Below, piece by piece: positions 33,543 through 43,609 of a DNA stretch of 64,000 nt. How positions within the stretch are numbered: position 1 is the first letter of the stretch; each line of letters begins with the position of its first letter. The DNA comes from Escallonia rubra (taxonomy: Eukaryota > Streptophyta > Magnoliopsida > Escalloniales > Escalloniaceae), in the NCBI GenBank assembly GCA_033065855.1, contig JAVXUO010001110.1:740007-804006 (forward strand). The letters run 5' to 3'. Below the pieces are notes generated by a model. It was given only the letters and a program-made list of their open reading frames with translations, ran no database searches and had not been told where the DNA came from. A program made the translations under genes and the position numbers.

Positions 33543-36054
33543 AATACCACAGATTCTGGAGACACTTAGGCAAACACAGTCCTTACTCGCATTCCACCAA
33601 CTTAAAATGGCCACCGGCAACAGAAATGGCCACCAGCGGTGGAAACCGGCCTGTCAATCTATGTGTGGGTGTACGCGCGTGTGTAGGGGTGTGTGTGTGT
33701 GTGCATATCTCTGTGGGGGTCTGACAGGGATGCAAACAATCGATCCCGGCAATAAGGATTCAACCATTAGTTTTCAGTCCGATCACCAATCCACCGTGCA
33801 AATACCCCCTCCTCTGGCGAACACCGTCTTAATTTGTGTGTGGCTGTGGAGGTGCCCGTGGGCGCACGGCCGTTGCGGTGAAGCTGAGATGGCAATCTTG
33901 ATTTGCTTGCGTTTGCGCAACTGTTACATAGATTACGCCGGGATGCACATGACCTCCGGCGAAGGAGACACCAATGGGCTTAATCTTCAATTCACCCCCA
34001 CAAACGCCTTCTCCTCTAACGGTAACCATTGCACCGCCGCGTGGTCTCCGATCCAATACAACATCACCGCCGTATGACAATAACATCCTGTTTAGAATCA
34101 GTGTCGTCGAGATTGATAGAGATATCCTTCCTACGAGTAAAGAGCTGCGTGTACGCTGTATGGCGCTGAAGGTGCAGTAAGCCACCGCCGGTGTGCCGAC
34201 TATGATGATGTCAACGAACCAAACATGGTGATGATGTTGCTTTCATGTCAACCTGAGAAAGGGCAATCTGTAGACATCTGGAGTATCTGTATTAGCCAAC
34301 AATTCAAAATTCCGTTGACCAGCCAAGTATTCAACATCGCGACAAAAGCGAGTTCAGGTGTTGTGGTTTGGACCAAGCCCAATTCCATTTGTATGGTTCA
34401 ACTTATGTCACATGTCAGAATCTTTGACCACGACTCATTCAAGATCAAAGGAAAGTTGATCACAGCCCACCTTTGTCTATGAATTAAGGGCCTGGGGTAG
34501 AGAAGAAAGACGCATAAAGTCTCTTCAATCAAATCCAAAGCTCTGCCGAAAACCAGTCATCTCACACGTCGAGCAACATTTGAAGAACAATACACACTAA
34601 TCTAGTATCCTTCTTCGTTCGAGCACTTTCAAGAGACAAAAAAATTGATTTCTTTTTAATATTTAACCAAAGAGGAATTTGCCTTAACATTGGCGATACT
34701 ACAAGTCAAGGATTGTCACACTTGTTCTAGATAAAGCTTTGAAGCCCTCGATTAAGCATATTTTTTACGATCGTTCAAAAGTAAAGATTGAATTTCGAGA
34801 TCAAGCCGTGTCAGCCCTTGGGACGCAACAGAATTGGAGATCGAATCAGAGGATGTTACGATTGTCATATATAAAAATCACAGAGTGGTGTAACCCTAAA
34901 TATAAAACTGCTAAATTGAATCTTGTGCATTGGCTTTTATCTCGCAACTTTAGACACGAAATTTGTTTATACAGTATCGTCACTTTCTCTTTGCAGCTTT
35001 GTTGCTTGATTCTTTCGGTCCATTTGGTGCACTCTCTTTTTCTTCCGAGTTTTTCTCGTTCGAAACATGCTTTGGAGCAACACTAGGGTTAGGGCTTTTA
35101 GGTTTAAAATAGAATTGCTCTCTTACGTGCTATCAAAGATAACAAAATCCTATTTTCTTGCTAGCTTATCTGCTTGTTAGTGGTATAAAAGATATTCAGA
35201 ATACTAAAGCTCATTATCTTGGCAGAAAATTCAGTAGCCAAGTGAGAGTCTTCATACGTTTCGCAACTGTTATAAAACAATTTCAGTTTTTGTTGGCCAA
35301 AGATCTAAAGGATATTTTAGCGACACAATAGCCACTAGAAGCTAACCCAGTGTTGGTAAAAGTTACTTCAGAACCTATTTAATTTTGCATTTATTGAAAA
35401 AAGAAGTGTTGCTAAAAGCGACACTTCACCACCGACGAATCTCGCTACAAACTAGCATGAAGCATTTCGGATGCTTTATTTTTATCTTGCTCATTGCCAT
35501 GGCCATCTCTTCTCCATCCATAAAGTGAAAGGTCTTCGTCATGGTGGCGGTGGCAATAGTGAGAGTGTCAACATTAGATATTGAGCTCGTCAATATTGCA
35601 TGACTGTATAATAGTGACAGCGTCATTAGATATTAAGCTCATCGATATTACATGATTGTCGTTATACGATTTACACGCACCCATTAGTATGCGTAAAGCA
35701 CGGAATTTAGTTCTACCGACCAATGATTTTACAGGGATACGTAAAGATCGGAACAAGATAAAAAGGGGGGTGTCATGCAGTAGTAGCAATTCTCAAGCCT
35801 TCAAAATTAGATAAGCAGAAAAGAGTCATCAACGGCAGCAATGTACATCGTAAAGAGTTGTTGCGAATCACGTAGAAGTGATTCTTATTTCTTAAATCTC
35901 TCAGATTTTAAGACACATAATTTACAAAATTAAGGGGGGCGTCAACAATCTTGAAAGGACTCAAGCCAAAGAACAGTTTACTTGACCAGAATAATTCCAA
36001 GTCATATGAACATATTCTGTCCATAAGCCCTGATGCAGTTCATGACTAGTTCTA
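33543..36054. other. Intergenic DNA with a GT-rich patch, no recognised gene
   Basis: A GT-rich simple stretch lies at about 33660-33722. The plus strand from 33.6 to 34.5 kb is GC-richer, with several overlapping open frames of 70-156 codons; none has a recognisable motif or consistent splice sites, and they overlap in opposite strands. Near 35565-35665 a motif (ATTAGATATTGAGCTCGTC / ATTAGATATTAAGCTCATC) is duplicated about 58 bp apart. The last part is the 3' side of the RING/vWA gene. Confidence 0.4.
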
Positions 36055-37986
36055 CTAACGTGGCTGAGCATCCCCAGGAGTATGAGGCAGAGGAAGAGGA
36101 TTAGCAGTGCTGAAACTCTTTGACTTGGACATCATCTTAGCCATGGCCGGGGTGTCATAGCCCATATTAGCACCACCAAGATCACAACTATTGAGCGCCA
36201 TACCTTGAGGCGAACTGATACTTGACGCCTGCAACCTCATAATGCGATGGCTACCACTGGCCGTGGACCGTATTCCAACAGTCGTGCTCCTCTGCCTCGA
36301 GTGTGAGCTCAAACCCGCATAAGAGTAAGCTCGCCCGGCTTGCTCGTACAGCTCCAGGCTTGCCATTCTTTCCTCGATTTCATTCAGCTCGGACTCGAGC
36401 CAGCTGCAAAGACGATCCCCTGCCTGGGCAGATGCCGAAGATAACAGAGTTGATTTTTTATTCTTCAGCACAGCCTGTGCACCTGTTAAGTCCCCCCTAT
36501 CAGCCATCGCCTGTGCCTCTGCAATGCCTTCTACCACAGACAAACGGTTCCTTTGTCGATCCACCTCCAACCTGACAATCAAATCGGTTGCAGAAAGAAT
36601 CTCTGGCCGCCTTATCTCGACCCTTTCACCCTGTACCTGCATCACTTGGTTTGAATTGCTCTCTCTGAAAGAGCACATGACATCCATCAGCAAAGTCTTC
36701 CTTTCATCGCTGCCTTCAGAATTAGGACTGGGAGGAACTGATAAGTAAACCAAAAAGTCTTTCTCCTCGTCAGCGTACATGTCCCCGATATCAATCACAC
36801 CTTCGCGTCCTTGGCAGTAGATACTGTTGAAGTATCTCCCTGAGGGTATGGATCCAATATGCACACCAGGTGACAGTGTCCTCATAGAAAGCCGAACCTC
36901 TTGGGCCACCACACTGAGAAGACCACCAATGCACTTTGCAAAAGCATCTTGAACAATTTCAATCGACTCGATAAAGGAAAAGGTGCCACCTGATGCATCG
37001 GATATTGTGTGCAAAATGGCAGCGTCGTGGTCCAAACCAAATCCAAACGAATGGACTATGATAGGTGCTGCTGCTACGGCTTCGCAATTGCCTTGTTCAG
37101 GACAAATTGAGGCAGGAAGAAACCGCTTGATGTTATTGTGCTTACGGCCATATGTATCCATTCCATCAGATAGGAACATGATGCTTGCTACTGTATTCAT
37201 TTCACGGCGTTCTTGAAGAACTCGAACCCCTTTCTTGATTCCTTGGACAATGTCAGTCGCACCCTCTGCTGAAAGTGATTTGATTGCAATAGTAGCGTCT
37301 TCACGACCTCGTTCATTCATCAAGCGCAGGGGGAATACTCTCTGAGCAGAGGTTGAGAAGGCGACAATCGCAAGCCGATCAGAAGGCCCCAAGTTTTGTA
37401 TCACGAACTCAACGGCACGCTTGAGGAGTGCCATCTTCGCCCCCCACATGCTGCCACTAACATCTAGCACCGCCACAAGGTCAATGGGTGCACGCCTGCT
37501 ATCATCCATCAGAGATGGCGCTTGCACCCCAACAAGCGCGGCTAACTTGGAGACTGAATCAGAGGCAGCAAGGGCCGGTAACTCAGGAAAGGACTTCAAA
37601 ATAAGAGAGGGCAGAGAATTTTTGGACGGTTCTGTGGAAACTTCCCCGGATTTAGGGAGGGGTTCGTCGTCACAAAACTGATGACCATAGGGTGGTTCTG
37701 GCCACAACAGAGACGATGCTGGTGGGTGGCTCCTAGTCTTAGAAGAAGGTGTAGGTTGTGGATATGGAGAGTAGCGAGGGTATGGATGGCTCCTAGTCCC
37801 ATTTGTAGAAGGGATGGATGTCCATATGGAGTTGCAGGTGGGGCAAAACTGATTCCCAGAATTCAGTCTGCTAGAGATGCAGTTCATGTGAAATGAACAA
37901 GAGCATTCGGCTGTGAAGGTGGCCTGGCCTAGTCTAGTTACTACCTCCTCAGAGCAAATGCCACATGTTTCCTCCTGTAACACCAT
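36055..37986 (-). CDS. RING-finger/vWA E3 ubiquitin ligase, WAV3 family
   Basis: About 643 residues. A RING finger opens the frame (C8, C11, C28, C30, H33, C36, C48, C51). A Ser/Pro-rich linker follows, then a vWA domain from about residue 168 with a complete DVSGSM metal site (175-180) and SIMFLSDGMDTYG. A C-terminal helical region (RLEVDRQRNRLSVVEGIAEA ... GDRLCSWLESELNEIEERMA) matches the vWA-interacting tail. The WAV3/EDA40 group acts in root growth and auxin-related ubiquitination. The codon for residue 5 is preceded by TTACAG, a good acceptor at 37974, and family members usually have an N-terminal exon ending just before the RING. So either an upstream exon lies unseen beyond 38 kb, or the gene starts at ATG 37986. 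RING ligand 4 is Cys30 rather than the usual His; zinc binding should be possible. Confidence 0.87.
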   Translation of the reverse strand: MVLQEETCGICSEEVVTRLGQATFTAECSCSFHMNCISSRLNSGNQFCPTCNSIWTSIPSTNGTRSHPYPRYSPYPQPTPSSKTRSHPPASSLLWPEPPYGHQFCDDEPLPKSGEVSTEPSKNSLPSLILKSFPELPALAASDSVSKLAALVGVQAPSLMDDSRRAPIDLVAVLDVSGSMWGAKMALLKRAVEFVIQNLGPSDRLAIVAFSTSAQRVFPLRLMNERGREDATIAIKSLSAEGATDIVQGIKKGVRVLQERREMNTVASIMFLSDGMDTYGRKHNNIKRFLPASICPEQGNCEAVAAAPIIVHSFGFGLDHDAAILHTISDASGGTFSFIESIEIVQDAFAKCIGGLLSVVAQEVRLSMRTLSPGVHIGSIPSGRYFNSIYCQGREGVIDIGDMYADEEKDFLVYLSVPPSPNSEGSDERKTLLMDVMCSFRESNSNQVMQVQGERVEIRRPEILSATDLIVRLEVDRQRNRLSVVEGIAEAQAMADRGDLTGAQAVLKNKKSTLLSSASAQAGDRLCSWLESELNEIEERMASLELYEQAGRAYSYAGLSSHSRQRSTTVGIRSTASGSHRIMRLQASSISSPQGMALNSCDLGGANMGYDTPAMAKMMSKSKSFSTANPLPLPHTPGDAQPR

Positions 37987-38422
37987 AAGCGAACATTTTA
38001 TTCAAGAAAAAGTCAATTAATTAGATGTAAACTTACAAGTACAGTAATACACAGGCAGTATACAGCAGGACCAAGCACACGAGTGGGTATGAAATTTAAT
38101 TTTGTGATTGACAAATTTCTTAAATGAGGGTTTTTTTGTGTGTACTTGAAAATTAAATTCGCGTAATAAACTAATTTCCAGATTCAAATTTAACTTTCCA
38201 ATGCTTTCTTATCGAGTACGGATAATATCAGAGGTCAATCTCATACAGACCGATACGAATTTGATTGTGCTATTCGTGTCTGAACGATTATGGACATGGA
38301 TGTTGAAATCCTACACAAAAAAGGTTTTCAATTACAACATCACTAACATCAATTCTCCCTTGAGTCTTATAGGCTGAAATCTGTTGCTACTCTCATGTAC
38401 CAATTCATCTTCGAGACAACGT

Positions 38423-38751
38423 TGTTGGAGACTAAGTATGACTCAAACTCACACTCACAAATATATGAGGAGGCAGATGAGAGACATTTGAGGGAATACT
38501 TTCATTCCACTTGATCAAAATGGTTGAGGTACATGAGTTTATATAGTGTCTAAAAGTAACTTCCAATATTACAATAACCATACACTCGTGCGCAATTACT
38601 AGACCACTACTCATCTTCATAACCACACTACTAATGCATTTGTAACATATGCACCACTAACACATTATTAACACACCACTAACCCATGACTAATGACCAC
38701 TAACACACTAATCACCACACTAAAGAGCTAAACCAAGTTAATTTTTCAACA
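38423..38751 (-). mobile_element. Solo LTR (329 bp)
   Basis: The sequence begins TGTTGG and ends CAACA, and an exact 5-bp duplication, AACGT, flanks it (38418-38422 and 38752-38756). On the minus strand it has a TATA-like box, ACTATATAAACTC, so the transcription direction is probably minus. No internal retrotransposon sequence is attached. It is best read as what remained after recombination between two LTRs. The ends resemble Copia LTRs but the family is unassigned. Confidence 0.85.
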
Positions 38752-38756
38752 AACGT

Positions 38757-39810
38757 ATCTCTACAACTCCAAGGTGAGGTGAAGCATCAGAGTCTTCTAT
38801 AAGTATCTTTCTTCTTTCCTGTAGTAATCCAACTAGTATCAAATTTGAAATCCTCCTAACAAGCCTTTGTCACCATTTGTACTCAAGGGACCATTTAGGT
38901 GCGACTAAGTACTTCTCACATCTTATACAGACAGGGTACCTCTACATCTCCAAAGCGACTAAATGTTATCCTCCAAACATCTTATCACCAGAACTAACAT
39001 TCCATACGTATCTCTCTGGCCAAGCCTTACAATTTTGGGACACAGTCCCACAGCTAATTACTATTCGCCAAATAACTTTCGTCCAAACTTTGGAAGCCTC
39101 AAAATCAAGTTTATTTTCAAAAGGGTGTCGATGAGCGCTGCTAGCACTGTGATGTTCTCAAAATATGTTTGACGAAAAACTCACAAGAAATCAAACAGGC
39201 AACAGCAATCCTATGATCATGTTGTACAAGGTCAACCTTGGACAGACGTGCGAGCATACTGGAAACAAAGAAAGTCAAAGGAACAAATCGCTCATGAAGC
39301 ACCCAGATACATAAAAATTATGAAACTGATCACCTTGTACATATTGAAGTGGTGTTCAGATTTCGGGGATCCAGAGGAGCTTCTGCTTGAAGAGAGAGTC
39401 TTCTTCAGTGGACAGAGAGCAGTGGGCTTACAAGGCTTTTAACCAAACAAACGGCGACTTTCTCTATGAAAGGACTTGCGCGCTTTTCTCTATACACATA
39501 TAAAAGAGGCTAAGGTGATCATCATGTATTTTAGCACATTACCCATCATTTCTCACGGAATTACACACTTGCCACGAATAACCTGTTTACCCCATTTTCA
39601 AACTTATTTACCCGCATACCACATTTTGGGAAATCGTGGTTCCAAACCGCGACTTCTCCTAGAAAAACGTGGTTTGCAAACACGTTTTCATGTTCTATAT
39701 ATGTTTCCCATTTAATTTTTCTAATTTAAACAAAATTGAAAGAGAAAATTGGAAACAAAAATATATTCTGTTAGGAAATTAAAAATCGCATTTTCAAAAC
39801 ACGTCTTCTG
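38757..39810. other. Intergenic, no gene; AACCACG-type motifs begin near 39.63 kb
   Basis: No recognised exon or complete element is present. From about 39630 the sequence starts to show AATCGTGGTTCCAAACCGCGA and AACGTGGTTTGCAAACACG motifs in both orientations. These herald the repeat arrays described at 39811 and 40379. Confidence 0.4.
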
Positions 39811-39887
39811 ACGTTTTATTAAAAACGTTGTTCAGAACCACGTTTTTAGAGGAAACGTGGTTCTGAACAACGTTTTTAATAAAACGT
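39811..39887. repeat. Perfect 35-bp hairpin with 7-base loop
   Basis: Arm 39811-39845 (ACGTTTTATTAAAAACGTTG, then TTCAGAACCACGTTT) is the exact reverse complement of 39853-39887, with TTAGAGG between. Each arm also reads as one GTTCAGAACCACGTTT-like unit of the repeat family found at 40.4 kb. Such a stem would fold strongly in single-stranded DNA or RNA. No gene overlaps it. Confidence 0.97.
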
Positions 39888-40378
39888 AGCCTATACATTT
39901 TCATCACCCCACCTGGACCATCTACATTCTTTCTTCGCGTAGAATCCTTCCGTGCCTCATATACCTAAAACATGACTTACACCCGATGCACCAAAAGTGC
40001 GAAGAACTCACATTCTTTAAACCCAAAAAACAAAGAGAGAATAGGAAAAAGAACAATGACAAAAATTGCACTTCTAAAAATACAAAGAGACAGCATCAAG
40101 TGGAAAGTATATGTTAAAAAACAGAGGTAGATGGTTCTACCATTCATGGGAAATGAATATGTTCAAGTTATATGCAATGTCAGTCAATAGCATATGGACC
40201 AGCTTATATTAGTCATTGGCAACATGGGTATGTTAACATTTGTTTATTAACAAAGATGGAAGTCTAAAGATGCAAGAAAACATCATTATAATGTTCTTAA
40301 GCATGAGACACATACAAAAAATGTTTTCATCTATTCAATTCAGTTTTTATGGTAGACATTTCTTTGTTAGAACAAAGG

Positions 40379-40588
40379 TGGTTCAAAACCACGATTTACA
40401 AGAAAACGCGGTTCAAAATAACGATTTATTGAAAAAACGCGGTTCAAAACCACGATTTCTAGTAAAACGTGTTTTGAAACCACGTTTTCCTTTAAAATCG
40501 TGGTTTTGAACCCCGTTTTTTATAAAACGGGGTTTCCAATCACGTTTTACTAGAAATCGTGGTTTTGAACCGCGTTTTCTTGTCACGA
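40379..40588. repeat. About seven 30-bp units forming nested perfect hairpins
   Basis: Units of 29-31 bp follow one another: GGTTCAAAACCACGATTTAC..., GGTTCAAAATAACGATTTAT..., GGTTCAAAACCACGATTTCT..., GTTTTGAAACCACGTTTTCC..., TGGTTTTGAACCCCGTTTTT..., GGTTTCCAATCACGTTTTAC..., TGGTTTTGAACCGCGTTTTC.... The later ones behave as inverted versions of the first, so 40434-40471 is the exact reverse complement of 40541-40578 (38 bp). A smaller perfect hairpin (CCCCGTTTT/AAAACGGGG, 40511-40532) lies in the loop. Related motifs are scattered to about 41160. Function is unknown. Confidence 0.93.
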
Positions 40589-41309
40589 TTTACATTTTCC
40601 TGTTTCTGGTTTAATGAGCAGAAAACGTGTTTCGTTCCAAACGTTCGTCGTTGGATCGTTGGAAACCACGACGATTTTTGTTAAAAACATTGTGCAATTT
40701 CAAGTGAATCTTGGTTTTTACTTCAATTAAAATTGTGGCTGAAAACCACGACTTCTATATAAATCGCTTTTTTTTAACAATGATTTCTTGTAAATGCGTT
40801 GTGTACTTTCAATTGACGCTTGATTTTCACTTTAACACTACTCGTGGTTGCAAAGCATGGCTTATATGGGCAAATGGGTGCTTGTGTGGCTCCTCAAATA
40901 TGGGCACTTAGTGTGCTTACTTGGTGATGTCAGCGTGTGTGGTTCTCTCCTATGGGAAGGTGTTCATTGTCCGTGATTCTTTCTTTCTCTCCTTCTCAGA
41001 GTACCACTGGTTCTCCACAATGTTGTATCCTCTTGATTTCATGTTTTTGTTGAAATGAAAAGAAAGTTCAAATAGTATAAATCGCTTTTCAAGAAAGGCA
41101 ATGCCTAGGAATGACGATTTAACTTGAAATTTTAAATCGTTGTACTTAAACACGTTTTCTAGATAACCGTTTTCAGTGAATACTTTAGAGGCTTAGAGCC
41201 TTATCAACTTCCCACGACCAAGCAGCTTGAGATTAGAAAAATGGACATGGGTTTAGATGTCTTGCACTACAATGGCTGAAAAAAGCTTGTTACTAGTATA
41301 TAGGTTCAC

Positions 41310-41351
41310 TGTCGAAATCCTAATTTTAGTGATTAAATTAGGATTTCGACA
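41310..41351. repeat. Perfect 17-bp hairpin
   Basis: TGTCGAAATCCTAATTT (41310-41326) and its exact reverse complement (41335-41351) surround an 8-base loop. It may be the core of a small fold-back MITE, but no longer arms or target duplication were found. Confidence 0.85.
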
Positions 41352-41582
41352 ATAAAAAATATATATGCTCACTGCTATTTGTGACCATCTAGATGGTCTA
41401 GTGTACTCAGTCATGAATGCATCTTATATACGTGCATTATTGACCACTAATCATTTGTAGCCATCTTCATCTGAACATAAGGAAATACAACATATAAATT
41501 TTACGTGGTATTTCTTACAAAGAAAGCATCCTGGTTGACATGACCACGCTGATAAACCGGTCAGCCTCAACACTAACCATTT

Positions 41583-42014
41583 TTAGTCATCTTCATCAGA
41601 CATTGGAGCATCAGAAACTGAATCAGGTTCAAAGCTCATGTTCCAATATAAACGTGCTTCGTTGTTGCAACCAGCTGCATAGCTTTCACGTGCCATACGA
41701 CGTAGGTTATGCCTACTTTGACGAACTCTCATTCTATTGTTTTCTTCACGTATACGATGCAGTGCCCTTTCAAGCTCCATATGTGTATTCCGAGGCACGT
41801 TGATTGCTTTTTGGCGAGGTATGGGTATATTCATGTGTCGTGAATCAACTACAAGGACCTCATATTCATTCAACCGATAAGACCATTCTGCATGTAATGT
41901 ATTAACATACCGTGATGAGTAACACAAACTTGGACGCAACGAATAGTGAAATTCATCTTCGCCCGCCCAGTAACGACCCATAGCTTCAAAAATGTCTCGT
42001 GGAGTATATGTCAT
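41583..42014 (-). CDS. Small intronless gene, unrecognised family (143 residues)
   Basis: The family was not recognised. I chose ATG 42014 (MTYTPRDIFEAMGRYW) over an in-frame ATG at 42074 because a TATA box at 42083-42090 would place transcription start between the two. The protein has a Tyr/Trp-rich N-terminal half, a central EWSYRLNEYEVL, a basic helical stretch RALHRIREENNRMRVRQSRH probably forming a coiled coil, and an acidic end (MSDEDD). It is a diverged paralogue of the plus-strand gene at 43610. From the EW pair to the ENNRM motif both have exactly 53 residues, with matching EW, ES/YE-L, R-ENNRM and acidic tail. No signal peptide, membrane segment or catalytic motif is seen. Preservation of an open frame in both copies suggests a real gene family. 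Confidence 0.6.
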   Translation of the reverse strand: MTYTPRDIFEAMGRYWAGEDEFHYSLRPSLCYSSRYVNTLHAEWSYRLNEYEVLVVDSRHMNIPIPRQKAINVPRNTHMELERALHRIREENNRMRVRQSRHNLRRMARESYAAGCNNEARLYWNMSFEPDSVSDAPMSDEDD

Positions 42015-42082
42015 TTTTAGAGTTCTTACACAACAAAGAATATAGCAGCTAGTTGCCCTTTGCCCTTCATCCACTACACATA

Positions 42083-42090
42083 CTTATATA
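42083..42090 (-). promoter_or_regulatory. TATA box of the minus-strand small gene
   Basis: On the minus strand it reads TATATAAG. It lies about 70 bases upstream of the chosen ATG (42014) but only about 10 from the longer ATG (42074), which would then precede transcription start. It therefore decides the start call. Confidence 0.5.
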
Positions 42091-42547
42091 ATGCTTGACA
42101 AGGGTCCACTTCAATAAATGCAACGTGTTAATATTTTTTGAGATGTCACAAGTCGCTGCAAGTTTCTTTAAAGTAGTTGATGAAAAGACTTTACAGATAT
42201 ATTAGTTGTTGAAAGGATAATAGCTCATTAACAGCTTCATCAATCCTTGAACTGTTAATAACAGATTGAAGGACAATTCACCGTGAAAAGTCTACAGCTA
42301 TAGCAAAATCAAAGTGTAGTTGTTGCTCGTCAGCTTGATATGGCGTGCTAGTTTGGAAGTACCTACGTTTGTCTTTTTTGGGGTTTAGGACATGCCAGAC
42401 ACGTGACGTTACTGCAAAAAAAAAAAAAAAAAAAATGTGGCAACGAGTTGATTCAATTTTTTTTTTTACCCAACTCATAACTCTATGTGAAGTTTTAAAA
42501 GTATGTAGCTAAAGTACATATGAAACCCATAATCGGTATTGAGCATA

Positions 42548-43609
42548 AATGCAAAAGCGCAAGAATGATGTAATTGCTTAGCGGGAAAAGCCTTAGAATA
42601 CCACAACCACTAAGAAGTTATGGGCGAGTAGAGGCTCATATTCTGGTAATAGATCATGGTTGTGCCTATTTTCTTCTCGCTCATTCAAGACACTGTCCAC
42701 CTAATTAAATAAGCTACTTGAACACAAATTTCCCATCGACAAATAACCTCTTTGAAAGCCTTCATATCTTTTACATGCTAACGTACAAATGAGCAAAATG
42801 AGATCGGAATTTACTTTAGACAAAGTAACGTGGTTGATGTAACATTTCACTGGAAAGGCCCTGGTCTACCAATAAACACATGCAGGGTGTAAGTGGCCAG
42901 TGACTTGTCTTGTCACTGGCTTGTCCTTTTCCAGTTCTCACAATAATGTATGGTGTCTACGTGTGTGTGCTTGGTTATATAAATTAGTGGTGTTCAAAGG
43001 GTGAGAAGTACTGTCTCTTGACTAGTCAAGGGCATCCCAAGCATATTACGTTAAAAATAATTGCGACAGTCTTATAAATTACTTGCTTAAAAACGAACTA
43101 TATGCAAAAGCGCAGGAATGATGTAATACTTCGCTGGAAAATCCTTAGAATACTAGAGAAATAAGTTATAAATACTTGTCGCGACCTTTGTATTCTGGCC
43201 TCAGATCATACTTGTGTCTATTTTCTTCTCGATGATTTAAGACACCACTCTTAACTATGTGAATGTTCGACACAACAAGGAGCCTCCTATTTAAATCAGC
43301 TGATTGAACACAACTTTAAGGCCTATCTGAGGTCAATTTTCCACAGCCTTGAGTACACAATACATGCTAACGTACAAATGAGCAAAATGAGATCGGATAT
43401 TACTTTAGACAAAGTAACGTGGTTGATGTAACATTTCACTGGAAAGGCCCTGGTCTACCAATAAACACATGCAAGGTGTAAGTGGCCAGTGACTTGTCTT
43501 GTCACTGGCTTGTCCTTTTCCAGTTCTCACAATAATGTATGGTGTCTACGTGTGTGAGCTTGGTTATATAAATTAGTGGTGTTCAAAGGGTGAGAAGTAC
43601 TGTCTTTTG
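42548..43609 (+). repeat. Duplicated promoter region upstream of the plus-strand small gene
   Basis: Copy A (42548-43020) and copy B (about 43102-43609) share the order of motifs from GCAAAAGCGCA.GAATGATGTAAT onward. The last 248 bases (42773-43020 against 43362-43609, offset 589) are almost identical, including the TATATAAA box and the run GGTGAGAAGTACTGTCT. Copy B runs straight into the gene at 43610. Copy A instead continues CTTGACTAGTCAAGGGC and has no open frame. Each copy contains a perfect stem GCCAGTGAC-7-GTCACTGGC (42896-42920 and 43485-43509), a possible regulatory dyad. Confidence 0.92.
43565..43572 (+). promoter_or_regulatory. TATA box of the plus-strand small gene
   Basis: TATATAAA lies 38 bases before the ATG at 43610, so transcription would start only about 10-15 bases before the codon: a very short leader. 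The same box is conserved in the gene-less promoter copy at 42976-42983. Confidence 0.6.

Noticed and set aside
33607-34185. Overlapping open frames of up to 156 codons on both strands
   Set aside because: They run over GT-rich simple sequence and each other, with no recognisable domain or consistent splice sites.
40379-40588. Regularly spaced palindromic repeats reminiscent of a CRISPR array
   Set aside because: Units abut without unique spacers and the genome is a plant nuclear one; it is a tandem palindromic repeat.
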